From assembly GCA_013202285.1 (NCBI GenBank), contig JABMRV010000060.1, forward strand, positions 1 to 44,844: a stretch of 44,844 bases of DNA. The letters are read 5' to 3'. This document shows, piece by piece, positions 17,488-25,842 of this stretch. Position numbers and translations under genes: made by a program. The stretch's first letter is position 1; every line of letters begins with the position of its first letter. The stretch is from a bacterium (GTDB lineage: Bacteria > Electryoneota > AABM5-125-24 > Hatepunaeales > Hatepunaeaceae). The notes under the pieces are model-generated. The model searched no databases. It saw only the letters and a program-made list of their open reading frames with translations, and was not told the origin of the DNA.

Positions 17488-19836
17488 ATGTTTCTGCGCA
17501 CAGGAGCAGATTCCTCGGCAATTGACAGTCTGCCGTTGAATGTTTCCGGACTGACCGGAACAGTCCGCATGAATATCATGAATGAAGGCAGTTACCTGAT
17601 TCGACTGCTCGACAATCAGGGTCATTCGAACCATGATCCGATCAATTATCACATTCGCCTGCTCAACGATCATTATCCCCTCGTCAGGATAGCCTTTCCC
17701 CCCGGAGACGTCGTACTCGGTGATGAAATGAAGCTACCCCTCCGGATTGAAGCCGATGACGATTACGGAGTCAGCCGTCTCAGCCTGGCATACCGGATAA
17801 TGGGGCAGGACACAACCATCAACTACACACCGCTCAATGTCCCCACACCACAGGTTCAGAATGTTACGATTGAGCAGATCTGGGACATGTCACAGTTGCA
17901 ATTATTCCTTGGCGATGTCCTGGAGTACTGGGCGATTGTCTGGGATAATGACGTTATATCCGGACCTAAACGGGGTGAAAGCGAACGCAGACTTGTCAGC
18001 CTGCCCTCGATTGAAGAGATTGTCTCGGGCATCGAACAGAGTGAGGAAGCCGGTTTTGAACAGGCGGAACGCACCCTTGAAACAGCAAGGGAACTGCAGG
18101 AGAAGGTCTCCGAAATCATAGATGAGATGAGGCGTAATCCCGACATGGACTGGGAGAAACGGCGGGATATTGAATCGGCGCTCGATCAGCAGAAGGAGAT
18201 CGATCAGCAGGTTGACGAACTGGCGCGCCGCATTGAAGACCTTGTCGAAAGACTGGAAAAACACGATCTTCTAACCGCTGAAAAACTTGAAAAATACAGT
18301 GAGTTACAAAAGCTGATCGATGAAATATCCTCCCCGGAGCTGAAAGCTGCTATGGACAAACTCCGGGAAGCCATGGAGACACAGGATCCCGACAAAATCA
18401 GGCAGGCACTCGAACAGTTTGACATGAACCGGGAGGAGTTTCTCGAACGCATAGAGCGCAGCCTGAATATCCTGCAGCAACTCCAGCTTGAACGCAAAAT
18501 GGATGAACTCGTCCGACTGACTGAAGAGCTGCTTCATCAGCAGGAGGAGATCATCGACCAGATAGACAGGGCAGATAGTGAGAATCTCCAACAACGGCAG
18601 GAATCGCTCGCCCGATCGATGGACGTGGTCAATAACTGCCTGAAAGAAACAAGTCAATTGGCTGATAAAGCGGAAGAGCAAGTTCTTGCAGCGGAACTTG
18701 ACAGCCTCCTGGCATTCTCCGAAGAGACGGATATTTCCGGCAAAATGAGTGATGCGGCTAAGGCATTGTCGGAAAACAGCATGCGTCAAGCAAGGAATGC
18801 ATCCGAACAGGCTGCGCGTGCGCTGGCTGAACTTTCCGCTGCTCTCAAACAATCTTCCACCGAACTGAAGGAACGGCGAAAATCGCAGCTTGCCGGGAAA
18901 CTGAGACGGCTGGCTGAGGAATTGCTCTATATATCAAAAGATCAGGAAGACCTCGCGGTGGAAAGCCATGAGATCGGCACCTCCTCTCCCCGCTACCGCA
19001 GCCTCGCCGGACAACAGGAAGATATTCGTCAGACCTTGCAGGAGATTATCGCACGCATGTTCGCAGTCTCGCAGGAGACTTTCTTCATCACGCCCGACCT
19101 GGGAGCCTCCCTCGGCAAGGCATCCACTGAAATAGAAAAAGCCATCGACGGATTCTCGGATCGCAGACCCAGGTCGGTGGCATCCCCTCAGCAGAAGGCG
19201 CTCGGAGAGATCAACCGATCAGCGCTGAAACTGCTTAATCTCCTTAGTGATCTTGAAAGCGCTTCCTCTTCCTCAGGATACGAGGAAATGATGCGGCAAC
19301 TGGCGGAAATGGCGTCACAGCAGCAGGGATTGAACGACCAGTCGATGATGATGCCGGGAGGGGATGGTGAACAGATGATGCCCGGCGGCAGCGATCAGCT
19401 TTCGAGAATGGCTGCTCAGCAGCGAGCGCTGCAGGAAGCAATGCAGCAACTCAGCGAGGATGCTGAGGGAATGCAGGAGATCCTCGGCGACCTCGAAGGC
19501 GTTGCAAAATCGATGGGCGAAGTTGCGGAAGATTTTGATGACAAGACCATCGACGCGAGAACACGCCGCCTCCAGAGGCAGATCGTCAGCCGCCTGTTAG
19601 ACGCAACCAGGTCAGCCAAGGAAAGAGAGTACAGCAGACGAAGGGAGAGTAAAACCGGACGTGATCTAACACGAAAACCGCCGCCCGCTCTGCGGTTCGA
19701 TCAGGATCGGGAGCAGTTGCGGCGCGATTTACTCAGGGCGATGCAGGAGGGATACACTCGGGACTACAGAGAATTGATAAGGAACTATTTCCAGGCTCTT
19801 GAAAAACTTGAAAAACAGTATGAAAACCAACGCTGA
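17488..19836 (+). CDS. DUF4175 family protein, C-terminal part of a frameshifted gene
   Basis: 782 residues from the first ATG in this frame; homologous sequence already starts near 17368 (ENVGDIEVLPG, SLELTVRSTKPLEQAWLM), so the ATG is not the real start. The part begins with beta-rich extracytoplasmic sequence (MKLPLRIEADDDYGVSRLSLAYRI), then about 500 residues of charged, Gln-rich helix and coiled coil (about 170-700), with a Met/Gly/Gln-rich segment (MMMPGGDGEQMMPGG) and a basic C-terminus. Joined to the upstream part it makes about 1143 residues, a normal DUF4175 length. Function unknown; the architecture is a membrane-anchored periplasmic coiled-coil protein. Confidence 0.82.
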   Translation: MFLRTGADSSAIDSLPLNVSGLTGTVRMNIMNEGSYLIRLLDNQGHSNHDPINYHIRLLNDHYPLVRIAFPPGDVVLGDEMKLPLRIEADDDYGVSRLSLAYRIMGQDTTINYTPLNVPTPQVQNVTIEQIWDMSQLQLFLGDVLEYWAIVWDNDVISGPKRGESERRLVSLPSIEEIVSGIEQSEEAGFEQAERTLETARELQEKVSEIIDEMRRNPDMDWEKRRDIESALDQQKEIDQQVDELARRIEDLVERLEKHDLLTAEKLEKYSELQKLIDEISSPELKAAMDKLREAMETQDPDKIRQALEQFDMNREEFLERIERSLNILQQLQLERKMDELVRLTEELLHQQEEIIDQIDRADSENLQQRQESLARSMDVVNNCLKETSQLADKAEEQVLAAELDSLLAFSEETDISGKMSDAAKALSENSMRQARNASEQAARALAELSAALKQSSTELKERRKSQLAGKLRRLAEELLYISKDQEDLAVESHEIGTSSPRYRSLAGQQEDIRQTLQEIIARMFAVSQETFFITPDLGASLGKASTEIEKAIDGFSDRRPRSVASPQQKALGEINRSALKLLNLLSDLESASSSSGYEEMMRQLAEMASQQQGLNDQSMMMPGGDGEQMMPGGSDQLSRMAAQQRALQEAMQQLSEDAEGMQEILGDLEGVAKSMGEVAEDFDDKTIDARTRRLQRQIVSRLLDATRSAKEREYSRRRESKTGRDLTRKPPPALRFDQDREQLRRDLLRAMQEGYTRDYRELIRNYFQALEKLEKQYENQR

Positions 19837-19894
19837 ATCGTGTGGGTAATCCGGCGTATGACGGACTATCAATGTGTGGTCTGTCAGTTGATAT

Positions 19895-19972
19895 GTAGCC
19901 CGGCTTCTCCGAAGCCGGGAATAATTTATCTTCCGCTTGAGAGTAACCCCGGTTTCGGAGAAACCGGGCTAC
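19895..19972. repeat. Pair of inverted palindromic repeats
   Basis: GTAGCCCGGCTTCTCCGAAG starts the left unit (19895-19919); the right unit (19947-19972) is an inverted copy ending in GAGAAACCGGGCTAC. Each unit is itself palindromic. The left unit matches a 20-base stretch inside the DctM-like gene exactly. The remainder of the 350-base gap 19837-20185 holds one more hairpin (20028-20052) and no gene that I can support. Confidence 0.75.
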
Positions 19973-20027
19973 GAACTGCCCACCATTCGCCGACAAGAAT
20001 GTCTGGCGCTCCCCGTTACAAAAACAA

Positions 20028-20052
20028 TTCCCCCCTGATTGACAGGGGGGAA
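20028..20052. repeat. C-run/G-run hairpin
   Basis: TTCCCCCCT and AGGGGGGAA form a perfect 9-bp stem around a 7-base loop. Similar words occur within the DUF4175 gene at 16781-16808. Confidence 0.6.
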
Positions 20053-20185
20053 GCAAGAGTATATCTGTCCAACGGTCAGCCTTGGAGTGGTGACAGATAT
20101 CCTCGCATCTTACCGGTTGGAAAGTGATAATTCCGGTAACAGCGGGTCCAGAAATGGTCAGAGTTGTCTGCTTTCGAGTTCCAGG

Positions 20186-20560
20186 CTACTCTGTTTTTTC
20201 TCCACTGGCAGGTTCTTCAGCGGGAGCTTCCTCGACGGGCGCTGCCTCACTTGGAACCTCTACTCCGGATAATCTCTCAGCATTTTTCTTGGCTTTATTC
20301 GCCTGAATGACAGAAGAAGCAGCCTTTTTACGAGCTTCCTTGTAATTCCCCTGCTCGCTCAGCATCTTCGCTTCCTGCAGATATCTGCGGGATCTGTCGA
20401 GAAGCTTGGGGGAATCGTCATCCGCGCCTGCACTGATCGCTGCCTTGATCGCATCTTCGGCGTCCATGATCGCATCATCAGGCGGACTACTGCAAGCGGT
20501 TACCAGAAAACCACAGAGCAATGCCAGTAGAAGAATTGAAATGGTGTAGCGTACCTGCAT
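20186..20560 (-). CDS. Small DUF4398-like lipoprotein
   Basis: 124 residues. The signal peptide ends in the lipobox VTAC (Cys at about 23). Residues 30-95 are helical and charged, with YLQEAKMLSEQGNYKEARKKAASSV, a TPR/DUF4398-like helix pair; the last 25 residues are Ala, Pro and Glu rich. DUF4398 proteins are small outer-membrane-anchored helical proteins of unknown role. It faces away from the flagellar operon, across about 340 bases. Confidence 0.72.
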   Translation of the reverse strand: MQVRYTISILLLALLCGFLVTACSSPPDDAIMDAEDAIKAAISAGADDDSPKLLDRSRRYLQEAKMLSEQGNYKEARKKAASSVIQANKAKKNAERLSGVEVPSEAAPVEEAPAEEPASGEKTE

Positions 20561-20901
20561 AATCTTACTCCATAAGTAATTGAAACTAATGAGAAGTTTA
20601 ATAATCCTGTAATTTTGGTTATGTTAAGCATTTTTATCAGTCATGTCAAGCCTTCCTGCACATTATCAACTAATTTAATTCCCAAACATGCTTTAATGCT
20701 CCCATCTATTGTTTCCGGTTAGCTCGCATTCAACAAACCGCATCACCTTGAATCCGCCTGTCCACTATAACGGATTGAAGGCAAATTATCGCGGCAAAAA
20801 TTGCCCTTGATCTCCGGTTGACCGTTCACACTTCGAGTTTCTACCCTCATTCACATCATTAACCACTAAATTAACAACTGATTGAAAAGAGGTCTATTGA
20901 C

Positions 20902-20917
20902 TGGCACAACTGTTGCT
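20902..20917 (+). promoter_or_regulatory. Sigma-54 promoter of the flagellar operon
   Basis: TGGCACAACTGTTGCT matches the sigma-54 consensus at both elements, with the required GG-N10-GC spacing (GG at 20903-20904, GC at 20915-20916). Transcription would start near 20928, leaving a leader of about 28 bases before the ATG at 20956. The upstream gap (20561-20901) shows nothing else I could identify; an activator site is expected there but was not recognised. Confidence 0.8.
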
Positions 20918-20955
20918 TGAACTGCTGCTGGACAATTCCCTTATTAGGAATCAGA

Positions 20956-21687
20956 ATGATAAAAGGCATATATCACGTCGCAGCGGGCATGCTTCCGCGA
21001 GAATCACAGCAGGAAGCAATATCGAATAACCTGGCTAACGTCAATACCACCGGTTTCAAGGCGGTCAGACGGTTATTCCGCACCACGCTCGACAACCGGC
21101 TTCTCCAGGGCGGACCGGGCGGAACACCAATCAAACCGACGGATTATGAATACGACCTCCAGACCGATCACTCGCAGGGATCGCTTGATAGAACCAGCAA
21201 CCCGCTTGACGTAGCAATTTCAGGCAACGGTTTCTTCACCGTAGAGACTGATGACGGCATCTTCTACACCAGAAACGGCAATTTCAAACTGAACAATGAC
21301 AACGAACTGGTCAACAGCCTCGGTCATACCGTTCAGGGAGAAGGAGGGGCTATAGTCATCGAAGGCAGGGAAGTCATCATCAAGGAAAACGGCGATGTGA
21401 TTGTTGATGGAAACAAAGTTGATCGGTTACAGATCGTTGATTTCATGCAGCCATACAACCTCAAACGCAACGGATACGGCTATTTCATTCCCGCCGATCC
21501 GATGACTGCGATAGAAGCAGAAAACTACCGGATTATGCAGGGACATCTCGAGAAATCAAATGTAAACGTTATCCGGACGATGGTGGAGATGATCGAGCTT
21601 AACCGAATTTATGAAGCGTTGCAGAAGTCCATGCACGCCCAGGATGAAACCCTGAAGGCGGCTGTAAACGAAATCGCAAAGGCTTAG
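20956..21687 (+). CDS. flgF: Flagellar proximal rod/hook-basal-body protein FlgF
   Basis: 243 residues. The start is the ATG at 20956, behind AGGA and downstream of the sigma-54 promoter; a longer frame from 20917 would begin inside the promoter and is rejected. The N-terminal rod domain has SNNLANVNTTGFKAVR, the middle has SNPLDVAISGNGFF and TRNGNFKLN, and the C-terminal domain ends in EKSNVNVIRTMVEMIELNRIYEA. FlgF and FlgG share these features; the shorter length and position just before a clear FlgG make FlgF the better call. Polymerises in the rod between MS-ring and hook. First gene of the operon. Confidence 0.9.
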   Translation: MIKGIYHVAAGMLPRESQQEAISNNLANVNTTGFKAVRRLFRTTLDNRLLQGGPGGTPIKPTDYEYDLQTDHSQGSLDRTSNPLDVAISGNGFFTVETDDGIFYTRNGNFKLNNDNELVNSLGHTVQGEGGAIVIEGREVIIKENGDVIVDGNKVDRLQIVDFMQPYNLKRNGYGYFIPADPMTAIEAENYRIMQGHLEKSNVNVIRTMVEMIELNRIYEALQKSMHAQDETLKAAVNEIAKA

Positions 21688-21700
21688 TTAGTGCCTATAG

Positions 21701-21761
21701 CGCGTAGGGGCCAGCTTGCTGAGCCCGAAATCATGGGGCTCGATAAATCGACCCCTACGCG
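21701..21761. repeat. Palindromic repeat between flgF and flgG
   Basis: CGCGTAGGGG and CCCCTACGCG are the outer arms, GAGCCC and GGGCTC the inner arms. It fills most of the gap between the two rod genes and could form a long hairpin in the message. Confidence 0.65.
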
Positions 21762-21803
21762 TAATCGTTGACATTTAAAAATCACTTCATAGAGGAATAA
21801 GAT

Positions 21804-22592
21804 ATGATTCGTGCACTCAATACTGCGGCTACAGGCATGTATGCCCAGCAACTCTTTATCGACAACATTGCACATAACCTCGCTAACGTCAATACAACCG
21901 GGTTCAAACGCGTCAGGATGGAGTTCCAGGATCTGATCTATCAGACGCTCCGCAGCAGCGGTAACACGCAGGAGCTCGGTCAGATTCTCCCCGTCGAATT
22001 GCAGGTCGGACATGGCGTCAGACCGGCGGCATCGCAGAAGAGCTTTGCCCAGGGCAACACCAATCCAACCGGTAATCCCCTCGATCTGGCAATCGAAGGG
22101 GACGGCTTCTTCCAGGTCACGCATCCCGACGGGACAATCAAGTACACGCGCGACGGTTCGTTCAAGGTCTCTCCTGACGGAGCGCTCGTGAACAGCGAAG
22201 GCTACCCGATGGAACCGTCGATAACCGTACCCGCCGATGCAACCTCGATCACCATCACCAGAGACGGCACCGTCTCGGTCATGCTGGTCGGAGAGGTTGA
22301 ACCGACGACTGTAGGTCAGCTCGAAATGGTGCGTTTTGTCAATCCCGCAGGATTGTTGAACGAGGGTCAGAATCTCTACGCTGAAACCGCTTCTTCGGGA
22401 CCTCCGATAGTTGCCAATCCCGGTGATGAAGGTCTTGGCACACTCGCCCAGGGATACCTGGAGAACTCGAACGTTCAGATCGTTGAGGAAATGGTCGCCA
22501 TGATTACCGCGCAGCGAGCCTACGAAGTCTCCTCCAAGGCGATTAAGACTGCAGACGATATGCTGGGAATAGCCAACCACCTTAAGCGGTAG
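21804..22592 (+). CDS. flgG: Flagellar distal rod protein FlgG
   Basis: 262 residues, the normal length of FlgG. MIRALNTAATGMYAQQ opens the protein, then HNLANVNTTGFKRVRMEFQDL, the family hallmark; the middle has NPLDLAIEGDGFFQV and the end SNVQIVEEMVAMITAQRAYE. Builds the distal rod that crosses the peptidoglycan and outer-membrane bushings. GAGGAATAAG lies just before the ATG. The next gene, flgA, starts three bases after its stop. Confidence 0.96.
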   Translation: MIRALNTAATGMYAQQLFIDNIAHNLANVNTTGFKRVRMEFQDLIYQTLRSSGNTQELGQILPVELQVGHGVRPAASQKSFAQGNTNPTGNPLDLAIEGDGFFQVTHPDGTIKYTRDGSFKVSPDGALVNSEGYPMEPSITVPADATSITITRDGTVSVMLVGEVEPTTVGQLEMVRFVNPAGLLNEGQNLYAETASSGPPIVANPGDEGLGTLAQGYLENSNVQIVEEMVAMITAQRAYEVSSKAIKTADDMLGIANHLKR

Positions 22593-22595
22593 GGT

Positions 22596-23276
22596 ATGAA
22601 CATGCTGTTCAGCCTGCTCATGCTGGTATCAATCCTTAATGCCGTTGCAATCGACCGAACGGAAGAGATTCAAACGGCAGTAATGGATTATTACAAACCT
22701 TTGCTCGTTGAACGGGTGATCAGCTATGAGATCGATATCAGGCGCTGTCCCAAGGTCAAAGCCGACGGCTTTGAAATAACCGGCATCCGTGGTGAAACCG
22801 GCATCTCACTACCGCGGGGAAACCGACTGTGCTGGGTCGATGCGGTTACCGATGGCAGGATAAGAGCGCTTCCGGTGACACTGACCGTCAGAACCAGAGA
22901 GCTGTTACCGGTCGCACGATGCAATATTCCCCCGCGAACGGTTCTTAATGACAGCCTTGTTGAATGGCGCGAACTGTCTGCAGACAGACTTGGGGCGACA
23001 CGTTTCCCATCGAAAAAACAGGCTGAGGGTCTTTGGACTAAAGTCCGCATCTCTGCGGGCGCTGTCCTGACAATGGCGCGTCTCGCACCGATCCCTGCAG
23101 TTGTCGTGGGACAGAGACTGCCAATTGTCGCCCGGAAAGGTGTGGTGGAAATTGTGATGTACGGCAGAGCGCTCAAAGACGGCTTTTTCGGAGAGGAAAT
23201 CAGGGTTGTAAACAATGAGACAGGAAAAAGATACCGCGGTATTCTGGATAAAAACGGCGCTGTGCTATTGGAGTAA
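22596..23276 (+). CDS. flgA: P-ring assembly chaperone FlgA
   Basis: 226 residues. A signal peptide (about 1-18) precedes a weakly conserved half; the C-terminal half contains the SAF-type domain with RCNIPPRTVLNDSLVEW, VRISAGAVLTMARL and GQRLPIVARKGVVEI, as in FlgA. The protein helps FlgI assemble into the P-ring in the periplasm. It starts three bases after flgG and is followed by flgH after two bases, so the genes are one transcript. Confidence 0.85.
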   Translation: MNMLFSLLMLVSILNAVAIDRTEEIQTAVMDYYKPLLVERVISYEIDIRRCPKVKADGFEITGIRGETGISLPRGNRLCWVDAVTDGRIRALPVTLTVRTRELLPVARCNIPPRTVLNDSLVEWRELSADRLGATRFPSKKQAEGLWTKVRISAGAVLTMARLAPIPAVVVGQRLPIVARKGVVEIVMYGRALKDGFFGEEIRVVNNETGKRYRGILDKNGAVLLE

Positions 23277-23278
23277 AT

Positions 23279-23872
23279 ATGGACGATCAATCTAAAAAAC
23301 TATTGACAGGAATTCTTTTAACATTGCTGGCGCTGGCTTCCATCGCCTCGGCGGACGATCTGATTTTCAACCCGCCACCGTCGCTGTTCACCGATAAACG
23401 AGCCTTCAGAGCCGGCGATGTGGTTACGATCCTGCTCCAGGAATACACCACCGGAACCAACGCTTCCAAGTTCGATTCCGAGTTTAAGAATCAGTTTGAA
23501 TTTGGAGTTTCCGCGAGCGGTCATCTGTCGTATCTCCCCGGTCAGGGCTTGCAGGCGTCCGTCAACGGTGACAACCAGAACCGCGGCAGCACATCCAGAA
23601 CCGGCTCCATGACCGGCAAAATCGCCGCTATGGTGACTGAAATTCTGGAAAACGGCAACCTGCGTCTGGAGGGTCGCCGCGCCATAAAAGTGAACGGTGA
23701 AACTCAGATTACCGTTATCACCGGTGTAGTCAGACCTGTCGATATCCGAGCTGACAACACGATCTATTCTTACATGATTGCCGACGCAGAGATATCCTTT
23801 ATCGGCGATGGGGAAGTAGATGATTCCTCCAAACCCGGTATCATCTCCCGTTTCCTCGCATGGCTATTTTAG
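23279..23872 (+). CDS. flgH: Flagellar L-ring protein FlgH, without a lipobox
   Basis: 197 residues. The core motifs of FlgH are present: FTDKRAFRAGDVVTILLQE, then GSMTGKIAAMVTEILENGNLRLEGRR and VNGETQITVITGVVRP, ending GIISRFLAWLF. The signal peptide (about 1-25, ending ASIASA) has no cysteine, and the mature protein seems to have none, so it is not a lipoprotein as the enterobacterial one is. It forms the outer-membrane bushing. Short for the family. The stop overlaps the flgI frame. Confidence 0.92.
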   Translation: MDDQSKKLLTGILLTLLALASIASADDLIFNPPPSLFTDKRAFRAGDVVTILLQEYTTGTNASKFDSEFKNQFEFGVSASGHLSYLPGQGLQASVNGDNQNRGSTSRTGSMTGKIAAMVTEILENGNLRLEGRRAIKVNGETQITVITGVVRPVDIRADNTIYSYMIADAEISFIGDGEVDDSSKPGIISRFLAWLF

Positions 23873-24999
23873 TGATGGGAAAGATGAAGAATTTAATAGT
23901 ACTCACGTCCCTCATTCTGTTGAGCGGGGCAGACATGAATGTCTGCCTATCTGCCAGCGTCAGAGTCAAGGACATCAGCAAGCTTGCCGGTGTGGTAGAG
24001 GTCAGGCTCATCGGATACGGGCTGGTGGTGGGGCTTGATCGTACCGGTGACAGCCAGAGCAGCCTGTTCACAAACCAGTCTCTCGCCAACATGCTCGAAC
24101 GCTTCGGAATTGCGGTCGATGGTACAAAAGTGCGTTCACGCAATGTAGCCGCCGTGATGGTCACAGCCGACGTTCCACCCTTCAGCCTTACCGGTAACAG
24201 ATTCGATGTGACCGTATCCTCGCTTGGTGACTCCAAGTCACTCTCCGGTGGAATTCTGCTTCAAACCACACTCTCTGATCTTGCAGGTCAGTTGTGGGCG
24301 ATTGCCACCGGACCTGTCGCCATCGGCGGGTTCAGCATTCAGACCGAAGGGATGAGCATACAGGAGAATCATCCGGTTGTCGGACGCATCCCCGGCGGCG
24401 GTGTGCTGAGAAAGGATCTCGCCCGGGGGTTGCCTGAGATAAACAGGTTGACGTTCTCTCTCGATAACGGTGATTTCACTACCGTGAGGAATATGGCTGA
24501 CGCCATCAATATCAGTTATGACGAAGTAATCGCCATCCCAATCGACGGAAAAACAGTCACGATCGACGTACCTGCAATACACGCCACGCCGTCAAAGATC
24601 GTGAATTTCATCGCCACGATTGAAAATGTAGAGTTTGTCGCCGACATAAGCGCCAAAGTGGTTATCAACGAACGTACCGGAACTATCGTTATCGGGAACA
24701 ATGTGAGCCTCTCCCCGGTGGCAATCTGCCACGGTTCGCTTTCCATAACCATCAAGAGCGCTCCGGTGATCAGTCAGGCGCTGGCGTTCGCACCCGGAGG
24801 CAAGACCGTTACAGATAAAGTACAGGAAATTACTGTCGAACAGCGCGACACAGGGGTGGTAGCCATGCCGGGAGCAGCTACAGTGGGTGAAATCGCCTCG
24901 CTGCTCAACCGACTCGGCGTGAACCCTCGAGAGATTATAGCCATCTTCCAGGCGTTGAAACAGGCTGGAGCGTTGCAGGCGGAACTGGTAATCATATAA
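23860..24999 (+). CDS. flgI: Flagellar P-ring protein FlgI
   Basis: Up to 379 residues. The core starts SVRVKDISKLAGVVEVRLIGYGLVVGLDRTGD and contains RNVAAVMVTADVPPF and FDVTVSSLGDSKSL, and ends near LLNRLGVNPREIIAIFQALK, all FlgI hallmarks. Forms the ring in the peptidoglycan layer. Start is uncertain: ATGs at 23860, 23875 and 23884 all leave a signal peptide, and overlap with flgH suggests coupling. The signal peptide contains a palindromic repeat (23928-23947) that adds a short polar stretch before the probable cleavage site. Confidence 0.93.
   Translation: MAILVMGKMKNLIVLTSLILLSGADMNVCLSASVRVKDISKLAGVVEVRLIGYGLVVGLDRTGDSQSSLFTNQSLANMLERFGIAVDGTKVRSRNVAAVMVTADVPPFSLTGNRFDVTVSSLGDSKSLSGGILLQTTLSDLAGQLWAIATGPVAIGGFSIQTEGMSIQENHPVVGRIPGGGVLRKDLARGLPEINRLTFSLDNGDFTTVRNMADAINISYDEVIAIPIDGKTVTIDVPAIHATPSKIVNFIATIENVEFVADISAKVVINERTGTIVIGNNVSLSPVAICHGSLSITIKSAPVISQALAFAPGGKTVTDKVQEITVEQRDTGVVAMPGAATVGEIASLLNRLGVNPREIIAIFQALKQAGALQAELVII
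23928..23947. repeat. Palindrome inside the flgI signal-peptide region
   Basis: GGCAGACAT and ATGTCTGCC flank two bases. In frame it gives ADMNVC between the hydrophobic core and the mature P-ring sequence. It resembles the GGCGGACATTCCTGTCCGCC unit in the next gene. Confidence 0.6.
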
Positions 25000-25000
25000 C

Positions 25001-25804
25001 ATGAATGATATGGAGATTCATCCGGACAACGGTCGATCCATCGGAATCCGCACCGCTGAAAATGTACAAATCGGGGAGGGCGGACATTCCTGTCCGCCAC
25101 CTCAGAATCAGGATAAGCTGAAACAGGCGTGTTACGATTTCGAAGCGCTGCTGATTTCCAGAATGCTGAAGGAGATGCAGAAACCTATCGACGAAGAGGA
25201 AGACGGTATTCTCAAAAACTCAGGCAACCCATACCAGGGAATGTTTAACTGGGAGTTGTCTCGAATGATCGCCAAAACCGGCAGTCTGGGCATTGCCGAG
25301 GCAATGATGCGGCAGATCGGAATCGACAATTCGGTCGAACCGCAACCCCCAATCATCATTCCGGGCTTGACCCGGAAACCGAATATAGTGAACCTGGAAG
25401 ATGATGAAATTCGGAATACTATCACATCTTACGCGGAACAATATAATGTTGATCCCGACTTGATACGAGCAATAATAATCTGCGAATCGAATTGCGACGC
25501 CAACTCATTGTCTGTAAAAGGAGCCAAAGGTCTCATGCAGCTCATGGATGAGACCGCTCGTGAGGTCGGTGTTACCGATCCGTTCGACCCTGAGCAGAAC
25601 ATTGCGGGTGGGACAGCTTACTTCAGGCAAATGCTTGACCGTTATCGGGGCGATACCGAAATTGCGCTTGCGGCATACAACGCCGGACCCTCGAGGGTCG
25701 ATTTTTATGAAGGTATCCCACCGTTCAAGGAGACACAGGATTACGTCCGTCGTGTTATTTCTCAGTACGACAGAATCCAGAACCGGATTGCAGTCCTGGA
25801 CTAA
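25001..25804 (+). CDS. FlgJ-type rod-binding domain fused to a lytic transglycosylase
   Basis: 267 residues in two parts. Residues about 40-108 are the rod-binding domain of FlgJ (DFEALLISRMLKEMQKP and GMFNWELSRMIAK). Residues about 140-260 are an SLT-family lytic transglycosylase with catalytic E162 in ICESNCD, then GAKGLMQLMDETA, DPEQNIAGGTAYF and ALAAYNAGPSRVD. In enterobacteria FlgJ instead carries a GH73 glucosaminidase, so the wall-cutting enzyme has been swapped. It clears peptidoglycan for the rod. No signal peptide is visible, as for FlgJ. Two palindromic repeats sit in the unstructured N-terminus and in the linker. The start codon is one base after the flgI stop. Confidence 0.9.
   Translation: MNDMEIHPDNGRSIGIRTAENVQIGEGGHSCPPPQNQDKLKQACYDFEALLISRMLKEMQKPIDEEEDGILKNSGNPYQGMFNWELSRMIAKTGSLGIAEAMMRQIGIDNSVEPQPPIIIPGLTRKPNIVNLEDDEIRNTITSYAEQYNVDPDLIRAIIICESNCDANSLSVKGAKGLMQLMDETAREVGVTDPFDPEQNIAGGTAYFRQMLDRYRGDTEIALAAYNAGPSRVDFYEGIPPFKETQDYVRRVISQYDRIQNRIAVLD
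25073..25098. repeat. Repeat unit in frame in the FlgJ-type gene
   Basis: The 25 bases 25073-25097 are identical, in the opposite orientation, to 30990-31014 in a glycosyltransferase gene; the core is GGCGGACATTCCTGTCCGCC. In frame it reads GEGGHSCPPP, in the N-terminal tail before the rod-binding domain. Confidence 0.85.
25359..25377. repeat. Second repeat unit in the FlgJ-type gene
   Basis: TTCCGGG and CCCGGAA around five bases, a common genomic palindrome word. It reads IPGLTRKP and falls exactly in the linker between the rod-binding and transglycosylase domains. Confidence 0.6.
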
Positions 25805-25842
25805 AACAAGATCACGATAATCTTCCCCACAGGAGCAGGTAC

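Noticed and set aside
20917-20955. Longer flgF reading frame starting at a TTG at 20917
   Set aside because: It would start inside the sigma-54 -12 element and adds non-homologous residues; the ATG at 20956 has a ribosome-binding site.
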